A stretch of DNA of 64,000 nt, taken from the NCBI RefSeq assembly GCF_000011385.1, contig NC_005125.1, positions 3,038,001-3,102,000 on the forward strand, in the 5' to 3' direction. The notes beneath the pieces were generated by a model. That model did not search any database and had not been told where the DNA came from. It saw only the letters and a program-made list of their open reading frames with translations. This stretch comes from Gloeobacter violaceus PCC 7421 (GTDB lineage Bacteria > Cyanobacteriota > Cyanobacteriia > Gloeobacterales > Gloeobacteraceae). The position numbers and the translations under genes were made by a program. Below, in pieces: positions 26,271-35,512 of this stretch (within the stretch, counting starts at the first letter, position 1; each line of letters begins with the position of its first letter).

Positions 26271-27623
26271 ATGGAAAAGGCGGATGTGATCGTGATCGGC
26301 AGCGGCCAGGGGGGCGTCCCGCTGGCGGTGGACCAGGCCCGTTCCGGGCGGCGGGTGGTGCTCTTCGAGCGCGGGGCGCTGGGAGGAAGCTGTATCAACT
26401 ACGGCTGCACGCCTTCAAAAGCCCTGCTGGCCGCCGCCCATGCCGCCGGGCGGGCGCGACTGGCGGCTCCGCTGGGTATCCACGCCGAGGTGACGGTCGA
26501 TTTTGCCCGGGTCATGGAGCGGGTGCGGGGCATCCGCGCCAGTTTCCGCCAGGGCATCGAGCAGCGGCTCGCCGACGCAGGCGTGCAGATCGTGCATGCC
26601 GAGGCAAGCTTTGCGGGCTCCTCCACCGTTGTCGGCGGCGGGGTGGAAGTGCAGGCACCGCTGGTGGTCATCAACACCGGTACCGGGCCTACCATTCCCG
26701 AACTGCCCGGCCTGGCGGGGTTGCCTCTGCTCACCAACTTGAACATCTTCGACCTCGAAACCCTGCCCAGGTGCACATTGATCCTGGGGGGCGGCTACAT
26801 CGGCCTCGAACTCGGGCAGGGACTGGCGCGCCTGGGCAGCGAGGTGCACATCGTCCATAACCACGAGCGCCTGCTCAACCACGAGGAACCGGAGGTGGGC
26901 GAAGTGTTGGCTGAGGCCCTGCGCCGGGACGGCATCCACCTGCACCTGCAGAGCGAGGTGAGCCAGGCGGTGTACCAGGACGGTATCTGCGCGCTTACCC
27001 TCGAAGACGGACAGATTTTGCGGGGGGAGGCGGCCCTGCTCGCCGCCGCCGGCCGCACGCCGAACACCGCTGCCCTGGGCGCTCCGGCGGCGGGCATCGC
27101 CCTTGACAAGCAGGGCTACGTGGCCATCGACGAGCACTTTCGCACCACCGCTGCGGGGGTGTACGCCATCGGCGATGTGGCCCGGCAGCCCGCCTTCACC
27201 CACGTCTCCTGGGAGGATTACCGGCGCTTGCAGGCGATCTTGGGCGGCGAGGAGCGCACCCGCTCCGATCGGGTGCTGGGCTACGCGGTCTACACCGAAC
27301 CGCAGGTCGGGCGGGTGGGGCTGACGCTCGATCAGGCGCTGGCCAAGGGCCATCGGGCGCGCTCGGTGACCTTGCCCATGGCCCACATCGCCCGGGCGAT
27401 CGAGTGGGGACACGACCTTGGTTTCTATCGGCTGGTGGTGGACGAAGACACCGACAAAATTCTCGGGGCGACCCTGGTGGGTTACGAGGCGGCGGAAATC
27501 GTCCATGTGCTGCTCGCCCACATGCAGGCAGATTCAACCTGGAAGGTCCTCGAACAATCCGTCCACATCCATCCGACTTACTGCGAAGCGCTACCCAGTT
27601 TGGCTCGACTGTTGAAACAGTAA
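26271..27623 (+). CDS. FAD-dependent pyridine-nucleotide-disulfide reductase (mercuric-reductase/Lpd-like)
   Basis: This 450-residue class I disulfide oxidoreductase has an FAD site (VIVIGSGQGGVPLAV), the redox-active pair in GGSCINYGCTPSK, an NAD(P) site (LILGGGYIGLELGQGLARLG), the second FAD motif (GVYAIGDVA) and a C-terminal HPTYCEALPSL with the acid-base His. No N-terminal heavy-metal domain is present and no mer genes are nearby, so mercury reduction is not established. Lpd-like or SoxF-like roles are possible. The extra Cys in the HPTxxE motif is unusual. Confidence 0.9.
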   Translation: MEKADVIVIGSGQGGVPLAVDQARSGRRVVLFERGALGGSCINYGCTPSKALLAAAHAAGRARLAAPLGIHAEVTVDFARVMERVRGIRASFRQGIEQRLADAGVQIVHAEASFAGSSTVVGGGVEVQAPLVVINTGTGPTIPELPGLAGLPLLTNLNIFDLETLPRCTLILGGGYIGLELGQGLARLGSEVHIVHNHERLLNHEEPEVGEVLAEALRRDGIHLHLQSEVSQAVYQDGICALTLEDGQILRGEAALLAAAGRTPNTAALGAPAAGIALDKQGYVAIDEHFRTTAAGVYAIGDVARQPAFTHVSWEDYRRLQAILGGEERTRSDRVLGYAVYTEPQVGRVGLTLDQALAKGHRARSVTLPMAHIARAIEWGHDLGFYRLVVDEDTDKILGATLVGYEAAEIVHVLLAHMQADSTWKVLEQSVHIHPTYCEALPSLARLLKQ

Positions 27624-27645
27624 GTTTAGGACAGAAGCAGCAGAA

Positions 27646-28425
27646 TCAAAACTCTCTGCGACCGAAAACGGTAATGGCAAGAGCGAGCAGGATGCCGGTG
27701 TAGAGAAGGCCGTAGGCTCCGGCTTGCACCAGTTCGGTTGTCGGTGGAATCTGGCCGAAGACGGCGCCGTTGCGCAGATTGAGCCGTTCAAGATCCGGCA
27801 GGATCAAATAAAGAATCCGGGTGGTCTGCTCGATGGAGGCACTGCCGGCAAGGCGGCCGAGTTTGAGCAGATCCTGGGTGAAGTGGCCTACTAAGTAGAG
27901 ACACAGCGTAAAGATCGAAGCCATCACCGCGCTGGCGAAGCTTCCGAAAAATAAAGCCGCCGCCACCAACAACAGCAGTTCGATGTAGATAAAGACCATC
28001 GAGAGCAACAACGGCGAACCGAGGCCATCTATCGGTATCCGCTCGATCCAGATCACCCCGAAAAAACAAAGGGCCATCGCCGCTACCAACAGAGCAATCA
28101 CCGCCGCGAGGCCCAGGTGCTTGCCCAGGATAAATTCCCCCCGCCCAAGGGGTTTGGAGAGCAGCACGAAGATCGTTCGCTTGTCGATTTCTTTGCTGAG
28201 CAGGTTGGTGCCCAGGAAGATAGCCACCACCAGGCCAAACAGGTGCATCGCCCCCAGGCCGAGATCGAGGATGATTTTGTACTCGGCCCCGGCGCTGAGG
28301 TCCGGCAGTAACCTTGCCCCTACCAGCAACAGCACCGCAAACAGGGCAATCAGATACAAAATGCGGTCGCGGACCGACTCGCGAAAGACGTTGCTCGCCA
28401 CTGCCCAGATCCGAACCGCGTTCAC
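27646..28425 (-). CDS. ABC-2 type transporter permease
   Basis: This 259-residue protein has six predicted helices and the ABC-2 permease hallmark FLGTNLLSKEIDKRTIFVLLSKPLGRGEFILGKHLG after helix two. Such permeases pair with a separate ATPase, which is not adjacent here. It resembles NosY/YhaP-type permeases. It converges on the reductase gene with 22 nt between stops. The substrate is unknown. Confidence 0.85.
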   Translation of the reverse strand: MNAVRIWAVASNVFRESVRDRILYLIALFAVLLLVGARLLPDLSAGAEYKIILDLGLGAMHLFGLVVAIFLGTNLLSKEIDKRTIFVLLSKPLGRGEFILGKHLGLAAVIALLVAAMALCFFGVIWIERIPIDGLGSPLLLSMVFIYIELLLLVAAALFFGSFASAVMASIFTLCLYLVGHFTQDLLKLGRLAGSASIEQTTRILYLILPDLERLNLRNGAVFGQIPPTTELVQAGAYGLLYTGILLALAITVFGRREF

Positions 28426-28579
28426 TCGACCCCGCTCCCCCGCTGTTCAACACCAGAATGCCGCAGCCGGTCCAACCGCGCCAAACGCCAGCCGCCACCG
28501 TCCACAGATTCCCACCTGGGGCAGGGGGCGAGGGTCACTATCGACAGCAACCTGGCAGAAGGACATACAGGAGACCGGC

Positions 28580-28987
28580 ATGATTCGATTGACCCGCGCG
28601 CTTGTCGCCGTGGTGGCTGTCGGGGCCACCGCAAGCGCTTGGTTGTTTCCGGCGGCAGCCCAGACTACAACCACCCCGGGAGGAACCGCCCCCGGACCTG
28701 CAACAGTGCCCAACAGCAGCCCGATCAACCCGAACCCGCCTGCTACCCCCGTTTATGCCGGTCCGAATCAACCGGGAACAAACGTCAATCCCAGTTCCTC
28801 TGGTGTTTACAGCAATCCGAGCGGGACCGTTTCGCCCGGACCGGCCGGCAGTCCCTCGACTGTCAACCCGGCTTCCCCAGGTTCACCAGCCGGTTCGACA
28901 CTCAACCCCCAGCCCTCCGCAACCCCTACCCCGAACCCAACCACCGTCCCGCCAAGCGGTACGGCTGCGACGACCAATCCCAGGTAG
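28580..28987 (+). CDS. Secreted Pro/Ser/Gly/Asn-rich low-complexity protein
   Basis: This 135-residue protein has a signal peptide (MIRLTRALVAVVAVGATASAWLFPAAAQ, cleavage after AAAQ likely) followed by about 105 residues made almost only of Pro, Ser, Thr, Gly, Asn and Ala, without Cys or a folded domain. RBS CAGGAG fixes the start. It may be a cell-surface or periplasmic spacer protein. The convergent neighbour at 29122 has the same type of signal peptide and linker, so the two may be related in origin. Confidence 0.6.
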   Translation: MIRLTRALVAVVAVGATASAWLFPAAAQTTTTPGGTAPGPATVPNSSPINPNPPATPVYAGPNQPGTNVNPSSSGVYSNPSGTVSPGPAGSPSTVNPASPGSPAGSTLNPQPSATPTPNPTTVPPSGTAATTNPR

Positions 28988-29121
28988 ATCCGTACAGAAA
29001 TGCCTGCCCCGGTAAAGTAGGCAAAAAAGCAGGAAACGGCCTGGGAGAAAGGCGAAGTTCACGAAAGCTCCCAGGCCGGTAATGCTGCTATCCGAGTTGT
29101 ATCTTCAGTCGAAATCTTGGC

Positions 29122-29598
29122 CTACTTCATTTTGGGATTGGCTCTGAGGATATCCATGTTCGCTTTGAGCGCCGCCTTGGTCTGTTCGGAAAGACCCTGC
29201 ACCTGAAGAACATCCTCCGGCTTGGTGTAGGGTTGGTTCTGTTCAATGAGTTTGGCGGAAGGTTCGTCGAGACCGGCACGAACCAGTTGTGCAGAAGTTA
29301 CGGCGTTGAGGTCGATCGTCCGGGCTGTCGGGGCCGGGGTAGTCGACGGGCTGGTGGAAGACGGCGGCGTGGTCGACGGCTGAGCCGGGGCACCGTAGGG
29401 GCTGCTCGGGCTTGGCGGGGTGCCGGCGGGGCCGGGCTCGGGTGTGGTCGTTGTGGGCGGTACCTGATTGGTTTTATCACCCGGTTGATAAGTGCCCGAC
29501 GGACTGGGGCTGCTCTGGGCCAAAACCGCAGTACCCATCCCCATGCAGACTGCTCCGCTCAACACCAGAGCGCTGATCTTGCGGATATGTTCCTGCAT
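29122..29598 (-). CDS. Secreted helix-hairpin-helix protein, PsbU/ComEA-like
   Basis: This 158-residue protein has a signal peptide ending near VLAQ (residue 28), a Pro/Ser/Thr linker to about residue 92 and a C-terminal helix-hairpin-helix domain beginning IDLNAV. Its pattern ([37 protein letters not shown]) is closest by eye to PsbU, the extrinsic 12-kDa photosystem II protein, which has IDLN, PYKSVEDVL, GLT and LKANLDNF at equivalent places. ComEA DNA-uptake proteins share the fold. The long linker is not typical of PsbU. The start has GAAGAGGA upstream. Confidence 0.7.
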
Positions 29599-29956
29599 TT
29601 TGGAATCCTCTTCATAATCTAAATGCTAAAGACAGTGTCACCGGCTAACAGACGCTTCGTCCTCCTTGATATGGAGGAAATCACTCTTTGCATATCGTCT
29701 TCATTTATCCCTTGAAATGGGGAGAACACAATCAACAGTGCGCCCGAGGACAAGCCATGCGCTCCCTATTCTGTATTCCAGCATGAGTAATCTCAGCAAT
29801 TCAATCAGAAGCCATTGCAGTTGCTGAAACCCTATATTTAGATGTTTATAAACAATCGGTCTGCCGGAGCAGTTTTGAGACATAAATAAAGACTCAGAAG
29901 CCGATAGACTGCCTCTGTCTCTTCGAGCGCAAGAACGGCGCGCTGGTGCTTAAAAT
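29599..29956. other. Intergenic region upstream of the HhH gene
   Basis: These 358 bases are more AT-rich than the surroundings. The part next to 29598 must hold the promoter and leader of the secreted HhH gene. A 60-codon minus-strand frame here has no RBS and no recognisable features. No RNA gene or repeat is seen. Confidence 0.45.
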
Positions 29957-31480
29957 TCAGGAAACGGAGGTTTCGAGCAGCTTCACACAGTTGAGTGCTG
30001 AATAGCTCACCCCGGCCGTGCCCTCCCCGGGGTGGGTGCTATCGCCCACCAGCCAGAGGTTTTCGACCGGCGTGCGGTTGGAGAGCGAAAAAGGACCGAA
30101 CTGACTCGGGCGCTGACCGATACCGCCCACGAAGCCGTGGGGGCGGGCGGTAAAGTGCTCAAAGGTGCGCGGTGTGGCCGCTTCAACGTGCACCAGGTGG
30201 GCTTCGAGGTCAGGAAAGTACCGGCCAAGCAACTCGATGGCAGTGCGGGTGTAGCGCTCCTTCATCGCGGTGTAGTCCGCCGCGGCACTCCAGGCTTTGG
30301 CATCGGTGAAGCTGGAGGCGATGATTGTGGAGCAGCCCTGGGGGGCCCGGCCGTCGCCGGGCTGACTCACCGAGACGAACAGCGAGTTGTTTTCAGCCAC
30401 TGGGCCGTCGTAATCGTACAGAAACTGCAGATGGGGCGGGCAGTCCACCGGAACGGCCTCCGAGCGCACACCCAGGTAAACGACGAAGGCTCCCGGGGCC
30501 TCCGGGAGCTTGTCGACTCGCTCGCGATAATTTTTAGTGAGGGCCGGACCGGCCAGTTCCGGCAGGCTCCAGACGGGCACATTCGCCACGATCTGAGCGG
30601 CGCGCACTTCCCAGTCGCGCTCGCTGCGGCGGTCGTGCACGGTGACCCCGGCGGCCAGGCCGTGGCGGGTGTGGATGGCCGTCACCTTCTGGCCGGTCAA
30701 AAGCCGGCCGTTGTGTTGGCGCAGCGCCTCCACCAGGCGGTCGCTGAGGGTCTGCATGCTGCCTTCGAGGTGAAAGAGCCCCCGCGGATCACAGGTAATT
30801 CCCAGGGAAACCGCCCCGTACAGCGCGGCGGTCTGGTCCGCCTCGACGGTCGAGTAGAGTTTGAGCTGCATGTCCAGGAACCGCCTGAGCCGCCGGTCAT
30901 CCGCAAGCTTGTAGTCTCTGAGCAGGTCCGCGACGGTGCGCAGGGTGTAGGGCAAGGTCAGCAGCGTGCGGGGTCTGAGCTTGGCGGCCAGGGCCAGGTA
31001 CTCCTCGGGTCGTACCGGCGGCAGCAGCGGTTCGCGCGAGTTGAAATCCCAACTCAATTCAAAGAGCTGGTCCAGCTTCGCCCAGAAGCGCTCACTGCCG
31101 GGAAAGTGACGGATGCGCTCTGCGCGCCAGCGCTCCGGGTCGCGCCACAGGCAGATAGGCTCCGTTTCCTGCGGTAGGTACACCGCACAGGCCGGGTCGC
31201 AGGGCCGGGCGGCGGGCGGCTCCACCCCGAGTTCGCGGAAGATGCGCTCGTGCACCCCACCCGGTTCGAGCCCCGCCACCTGGGTAGCCCCGACGTCGAA
31301 GGTGAACCCGCGCCGCTTAAAAGTCGAGGCGCACCCCCCCGGTACAAAAGCCTGTTCGAGTACCAGTACATCGAAGCCGCGGGCGGCCAGAAGCGCCCCG
31401 GCCGTCAATCCGCCAATTCCAGCTCCGATCACGACAACTTGACAGTCGCGCGGGTGGCGGCCTGCCGTTTTTTCGGTCAT
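29957..31480 (-). CDS. crtD: Carotenoid C-3',4' desaturase, CrtD-like
   Basis: This 507-residue FAD-dependent phytoene-desaturase-family enzyme has VVVIGAGIGGLTAGALLAARG, GGCASTFKRRGFTFDVGATQVAGLEPGG and a C-terminal FAD motif (NLWLVGDSTHPGEGTAGVSYSA). These stretches match the cyanobacterial CrtD group, which desaturates the 3',4' bond on the way to myxol- and oscillol-type carotenoids. Related CrtH isomerases and CrtI desaturases share the fold, so the exact bond is inferred. It is co-directional with pyrB upstream (63 nt gap). Confidence 0.82.
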   Translation of the reverse strand: MTEKTAGRHPRDCQVVVIGAGIGGLTAGALLAARGFDVLVLEQAFVPGGCASTFKRRGFTFDVGATQVAGLEPGGVHERIFRELGVEPPAARPCDPACAVYLPQETEPICLWRDPERWRAERIRHFPGSERFWAKLDQLFELSWDFNSREPLLPPVRPEEYLALAAKLRPRTLLTLPYTLRTVADLLRDYKLADDRRLRRFLDMQLKLYSTVEADQTAALYGAVSLGITCDPRGLFHLEGSMQTLSDRLVEALRQHNGRLLTGQKVTAIHTRHGLAAGVTVHDRRSERDWEVRAAQIVANVPVWSLPELAGPALTKNYRERVDKLPEAPGAFVVYLGVRSEAVPVDCPPHLQFLYDYDGPVAENNSLFVSVSQPGDGRAPQGCSTIIASSFTDAKAWSAAADYTAMKERYTRTAIELLGRYFPDLEAHLVHVEAATPRTFEHFTARPHGFVGGIGQRPSQFGPFSLSNRTPVENLWLVGDSTHPGEGTAGVSYSALNCVKLLETSVS

Positions 31481-31543
31481 TGTCTACTTAACTCCACCTC
31501 TCTCCAGTGTTGCCGTTGCAGCGGTCCCCCCGCAAGGAAATCT

Positions 31544-32536
31544 TCAAGCCGCCTTGCCCCCAGCAAGCAGATAGAGCAGGGCCATGCGCACCGCCACACC
31601 GCTGGTGACCTGCTGGGAAACCAGGCTGAGGCGCGGATCGTCGAGCAAATCGGAACTCAGTTCGACGCCGCGGTTGACCGGGCCGGGGTGAAGCAGGCGC
31701 ACCCCCGGACTGCACAGGGCGAGCCGCTCGCGGGTGATCCCGTAGAGGCGGTGGTACTCGCGCAGACTGGGCAGCAGATAATCGCCCATGCGTTCTTTTT
31801 GCAGGCGCAGGGTCATCACAAAATCCGCCCCTTCGAGGGCGGGGGCGAGGTGGTGGTGGAGGGTGGCGCCGTACTGGCGAAATTCGCCGGGCAACAGCGT
31901 CGGCGGCCCGGCCAGGTGCACCTCGCCCCCGCAGGTGACCAGACTGCACAGATTCGAGCGGGCGACGCGCGAGTGAAGAATATCGCCGACGATGACGATT
32001 TTTTTGCCCGCGAGCAACTCGGGGCGAGGATCGTAGGCATCCAGCAGTGTGCAGAGGGTAAACAGGTCAAGCAGCGCCTGGGTGGGGTGCTCGTGCTGGC
32101 CGTCGCCCGCATTGATCACGCTCACGGGGCTACCGAGTTGTTCGAGGTCGCGGGCGACGGCATGGGGTACGCCGCTGTCTCGGTGGCGGACGACGACGAT
32201 ATCCATGCCCATCGCCAGAAAGGTGCGGGTGGTGTCGAAGATGGTTTCGCCCTTGGTGAGCGAGGAGGTAGCGGCGGAGAAGTTGACCACATCCGCCGAG
32301 AGGGCCTTGGCCGCCAGTTCAAAGCTCGTGCGGGTGCGCGTCGAGGACTCGAAGAACAAATTGACGATAATCCGGCCCTGCAGCGTCGGAACTTTGCGGT
32401 TGCGCCGGGCGAGCACCTGCTGAAAGCTACCGGCTGTCTGCAATACCAGGGCGTACTCGGCGGCGCTGAAATCCTCCAGGCTCAAAACGTGGCGGCGGGT
32501 CCAGGGAAACGGCGCATTCAAAGCGGCGAGCACCAA
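31544..32536 (-). CDS. pyrB: Aspartate carbamoyltransferase catalytic subunit
   Basis: This 330-residue enzyme of pyrimidine synthesis has the carbamoyl-phosphate motif [13 protein letters not shown], the [13 protein letters not shown] motif, the R-H-S segment [12 protein letters not shown] and [11 protein letters not shown]. It joins carbamoyl phosphate and aspartate. No pyrI regulatory subunit is adjacent, as is normal in cyanobacteria. The start at 32536 is accepted for length. Confidence 0.97.
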   Translation of the reverse strand: MVLAALNAPFPWTRRHVLSLEDFSAAEYALVLQTAGSFQQVLARRNRKVPTLQGRIIVNLFFESSTRTRTSFELAAKALSADVVNFSAATSSLTKGETIFDTTRTFLAMGMDIVVVRHRDSGVPHAVARDLEQLGSPVSVINAGDGQHEHPTQALLDLFTLCTLLDAYDPRPELLAGKKIVIVGDILHSRVARSNLCSLVTCGGEVHLAGPPTLLPGEFRQYGATLHHHLAPALEGADFVMTLRLQKERMGDYLLPSLREYHRLYGITRERLALCSPGVRLLHPGPVNRGVELSSDLLDDPRLSLVSQQVTSGVAVRMALLYLLAGGKAA

Positions 32537-32655
32537 TCGGCTCGCTCAGTATACCGCCGCGCTCCGCGATTCGGCCCGCCAGCCTATGCCGTGGGAGGCA
32601 TGGAGACAGCTGCCAGGTTGAATAGGATCGAAGGGTGAGAGACGAGGTTACCCCG

Positions 32656-32970
32656 ATGCGCAAATCTTTTGCCCTGTTGACCGCGCTCGCCATGGGTCTG
32701 AGCGTAAATGCCGCTTTGTTGGCCCAGGCTGGTGAAGCCAGAGAGAGCACTCGGACCGAAAAGGCGCGTGTCAGCCAGAAAAAAGCGAAAAACCCCGGTG
32801 AGAACAGCTACACCTGCCAGGGCGAAGCGAAGCAGGACAGCGTCACCAAAGGTGCCGCTTACGGCGGGGCAGGCGGTCTGTTGCTAGGTGGAATCGGCGG
32901 CGCGGTCGTGGGTGCCGCAGCCGGGGCGGGCGTACAGCATATGCAGAACAACGCTGCCTGCGGCCGCTAG
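32656..32970 (+). CDS. Secreted glycine-zipper protein
   Basis: This 104-residue protein has a signal peptide (MRKSFALLTALAMGLSVNAALLAQAGEA), a basic middle and a C-terminal glycine zipper (GAAYGGAGGLLLGGIGGAVVGAAAGAGV), a pattern seen in outer-membrane or surface 17-kDa-antigen/SlyB-like proteins. The ATG at 32656 with GAGG upstream is chosen; GTG at 32635 would add seven residues before the signal. Two Cys flank the zipper. A strong terminator follows at 32991. Confidence 0.7.
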   Translation: MRKSFALLTALAMGLSVNAALLAQAGEARESTRTEKARVSQKKAKNPGENSYTCQGEAKQDSVTKGAAYGGAGGLLLGGIGGAVVGAAAGAGVQHMQNNAACGR

Positions 32971-32990
32971 GAGGGATTCCTGTTGCCGAC

Positions 32991-33018
32991 AAAAAGCCCC
33001 CGCAAGCGGGGGCTTTTT
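32991..33018. terminator. Strong bidirectional rho-independent terminator
   Basis: A 13-bp perfect stem, AAAAAGCCCCCGC / GCGGGGGCTTTTT with an AA loop, lies between the convergent glycine-zipper and nfu genes. T-tracts flank the GC core on both strands, so it can terminate both transcripts. Confidence 0.92.
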
Positions 33019-33034
33019 GATTTTAGGATATGCC

Positions 33035-33292
33035 TTAGAGAACCTGTTCGACCTCGGCAACGGCCGGAATGAGTTCGCGCATGCGCCGCTCGATACCGAG
33101 CTTCAGGGTATAGGTCGAACTGGGGCAGGAGCCGCAGGCGCCCTGCAGGCGCAGTTTGACGATCGGCCCTTCGATTTCGACGAGTTCGACGTTGCCGCCG
33201 TCGGACATCAAATAGGGGCGCAATTCGTCGAGGACCAGCTCGACGTTATCCCGATTCAGTTCGAGAACCTCGTCTTCAAAGGTTTCTCTCAT
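33035..33292 (-). CDS. nfu: NifU-like iron-sulfur scaffold (Nfu)
   Basis: This 85-residue protein is the stand-alone NifU C-terminal domain: [44 protein letters not shown] with the CxxC that bridges a [4Fe-4S] cluster between subunits. In cyanobacteria this small Nfu is a main carrier of Fe-S clusters to photosystem I and other targets. The gene is single, between a terminator and a divergent flavoprotein gene. Confidence 0.95.
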   Translation of the reverse strand: MRETFEDEVLELNRDNVELVLDELRPYLMSDGGNVELVEIEGPIVKLRLQGACGSCPSSTYTLKLGIERRMRELIPAVAEVEQVL

Positions 33293-33365
33293 CGCAACTT
33301 CTCCAGCTTTGTGCCTTCATCTTAACGCCACCTGCCCGTTGCCCCGGCGCGTTAGGCTGGAGGGC

Positions 33366-34394
33366 ATGCACGATGTCTTGATTGTCGGAGCGGGTGTGGC
33401 GGGACTCGCAGCCGCCGGGGTGCTGCGCAAAGCCGGCCTTACCGTGCGCCTGGTCGAAAAGTCGCGGGGGGTGGGGGGGCGCCTTGCCACCCGGCGCGTG
33501 GCCACAGCCTCGGGAGAAGTGCGCCTCGACCACGGCGCCCAATATTTCACCTGCCGCAGCGAAGCTTTTCGGCAGGTGGTAGAGCCGCTGATCGCAGACG
33601 GCGAGATCACCCTTTGGTTGGACGGCGTACCGACGCTCAAACAAGGCATTCTGGATCCCCCGGACGCCGCACACCGCTCGGCGCGCTATATCTGCCCGCA
33701 GGGGATGACGGCGCTTGCCAAGGTGCTTACCCACGAACTTGATATCCGGCTTGAGACCAAAGCCACCGCTCTCGCTCTGGAGGAGAACGGCCGCTGGCGG
33801 GTGACGACCGACCGGGGAGTGGAAATTGCCAGAGCCGTATTGCTCACGCCGCCCCCGCAGCAAAGTTTGGCAATCGCCGGCGAATTTGGAGATGTATCGG
33901 CTTTCGACCCGGCCCGCGCCGTCGATTTTCTGCCCTGTCTGGCGGTGATGGCGGGTTATGGCGCCGCCGACCCCGGCGGGTTGCCTCGGGGTTTGCGCTG
34001 GGAGGACGACCCGATTGTCGCCTGGAGCGCCCTCGATTCGAGCAAGCGCCGCGATCCGAAAGCCACCACTTTCGTCGTGCACACGCTGCCGGACTTCAGC
34101 CGGGAGCACTTCGACGCCGTGGCTGAAAAAACCGCCCAGCGGGTCCTCGAACACTGTGCCTGCAAGCTGGGGGGTTTCACCCCGCTCGCCCTGGCCCGTC
34201 CCGAATGGGTGCAAGTGCACCGCTGGCGCTACGCGATGCCCGCCAACCCCCTCGATGCGGCGTTTCTGGCCCGCTCCCGGCCGGCCCCATTGCTCCTGGC
34301 CGGCTGCTGGTGCAGCGGTGCGCGGGTGGAGGGCGCCTTTCTTTCGGGTCAGGCGGCGGGCCGGGAACTGGTGCAGTGTCTGGCCGCTTCGTAA
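33366..34394 (+). CDS. Renalase-like FAD-dependent oxidoreductase
   Basis: This 342-residue flavoprotein has DVLIVGAGVAGLAAAGVLRKAG, EKSRGVGGRLATRR, DHGAQYFTCR and a C-terminal FAD segment (LLLAGCWCSGARVEGAFLSGQAAG). This set defines the bacterial renalase/amine-oxidase-like group, some of which oxidise dihydronicotinamide isomers. The ATG at 33366 is preceded by CTGGAGGGC. The last 19 nt overlap the next gene. Confidence 0.85.
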   Translation: MHDVLIVGAGVAGLAAAGVLRKAGLTVRLVEKSRGVGGRLATRRVATASGEVRLDHGAQYFTCRSEAFRQVVEPLIADGEITLWLDGVPTLKQGILDPPDAAHRSARYICPQGMTALAKVLTHELDIRLETKATALALEENGRWRVTTDRGVEIARAVLLTPPPQQSLAIAGEFGDVSAFDPARAVDFLPCLAVMAGYGAADPGGLPRGLRWEDDPIVAWSALDSSKRRDPKATTFVVHTLPDFSREHFDAVAEKTAQRVLEHCACKLGGFTPLALARPEWVQVHRWRYAMPANPLDAAFLARSRPAPLLLAGCWCSGARVEGAFLSGQAAGRELVQCLAAS

Positions 34395-35080
34395 CCGGCG
34401 AGGGCGCCTGGGCACTTCTGGCCGCCTGCACCCTCGGCGTGGGTGCCCTGGTACTGCAATGGCCGCGCCTGGAGGCAAAACCCGGCACAGCGCTCTCACC
34501 TCCCGCCCCGCTACCCCCGGCCGCCCTTTTGGGTTCGGCCTGCCTGGGCTACCGCAACCTGTATGCGGACTGGCTGTGGCTGCAGTACGTCCAGTACTTC
34601 GGCGACCGGCCGGCGCGACTTGTAGACGGCTACGGCCGCAGCGCCGACTACCTGGAGGCAATCACCACCCTCAATCCCCGGTTCTTGTTAGCCTATGCCC
34701 AGGCCAACTACGCCGTGGCCGAATCGATGGGCGAGCCGGCCCACGCCCTAGAAATCCTCGTGCGCGGCGCCGGGGCCAACCCCGGCCGCCCCGACGCCCT
34801 GGGCAACACCGGCACCTGGTATCTGTGGCGGCTTGCGGGCTCGGTCGCCTTTCGCCACTTCGGCGATTACGCCCGCTCAGCAAACTACTTCGCGCGGGCC
34901 GCCGCCGAACCCGGGGCACCGGCGGTGATGAAGGAAAACGCCGCCGCCTTTTTTGGCGCCGCCAACAACCGGGAGCGGGCCATCAGGCTATGGAAAGAGT
35001 TCTACCTCGAAGCGCCTACCGCTCCGTTGCGCGAGGAAGCTCGCCGTCGGCTGCGGGAGTTGGGTGTGCCTACACCCTAA
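34376..35080 (+). CDS. TPR-like protein with N-terminal membrane helix
   Basis: The GTG at 34376, inside the end of the renalase-like gene, is the most likely start of this 234-residue protein; the frame is open further back only in overlap. It has one N-terminal hydrophobic helix (WALLAACTLGVGALVLQWP), then helical repeats with YRNLYADWLWLQYVQYFGD, YLEAITTLNPRFLLAYAQANYA and KENAAAFFGAANNRERAIRLWKEFY, resembling TPRs. The stop overlaps the stop of the convergent ferredoxin gene by 4 nt. Function is unknown, probably a membrane-anchored assembly factor. Confidence 0.68.
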   Translation: MSGRFVTGEGAWALLAACTLGVGALVLQWPRLEAKPGTALSPPAPLPPAALLGSACLGYRNLYADWLWLQYVQYFGDRPARLVDGYGRSADYLEAITTLNPRFLLAYAQANYAVAESMGEPAHALEILVRGAGANPGRPDALGNTGTWYLWRLAGSVAFRHFGDYARSANYFARAAAEPGAPAVMKENAAAFFGAANNRERAIRLWKEFYLEAPTAPLREEARRRLRELGVPTP

Positions 35081-35511
35081 TCCTTGGGCCTGGGCCGTCG
35101 CACCGACGGGCGGCGCGAGCGCACTTTGCGTGCCGTGGGCGGTAAGCCGATATCGGGAATTTCTTGGTAGCGCCGCTGCTCTTCGAGGGCGGGAAGCTCG
35201 GTGTAATCGACCCAGTGGATACAATCGACCGGGCAGCAGTCGATCGCCTCTTGAATCAATTCAGTCGCGTCGCCATTTTGATCGACAACCCGCGAGCGCC
35301 CATACTCGGCCTCGAGGTAAAACGTATTGCGGGCCACGTAGGCGCAGTGACCGCAGCCGATACAGGTCACTTCATCGACGTAGACGCCTTTCTGCCGTAG
35401 AGCTCCACCCAGTTCGGGTTCATGACCTGAACGCTCGACACCGTCGCGGAGCAGACCGCCTAGTTCCGGCTCGAAGCCGGAGCGGCCGGGCGCGGGCTGC
35501 TGCGCCGCCAT
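35077..35511 (-). CDS. Small ferredoxin with one 4Fe-4S site
   Basis: This 144-residue protein has CIGCGHCAYVARNTF and, later, CCPVDCIHWV, giving the CxxCxxC plus CP ligands of a [4Fe-4S] cluster. The 45-residue N-terminus and the basic C-terminal tail (RKVRSRRPSVRRPRPKD) are extensions. It is the third gene of a DUF2997-ycf35-ferredoxin string, one base after the ycf35 stop, so it is co-transcribed. The role is probably electron transfer to an unknown partner encoded with ycf35. Confidence 0.88.
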   Translation of the reverse strand: MAAQQPAPGRSGFEPELGGLLRDGVERSGHEPELGGALRQKGVYVDEVTCIGCGHCAYVARNTFYLEAEYGRSRVVDQNGDATELIQEAIDCCPVDCIHWVDYTELPALEEQRRYQEIPDIGLPPTARKVRSRRPSVRRPRPKD

Positions 35512-35512
35512 C

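Noticed and set aside
26271-27623. Mercury-resistance locus
   Set aside because: The reductase lacks the heavy-metal N-terminal domain and no merR, merT or merP gene is adjacent.
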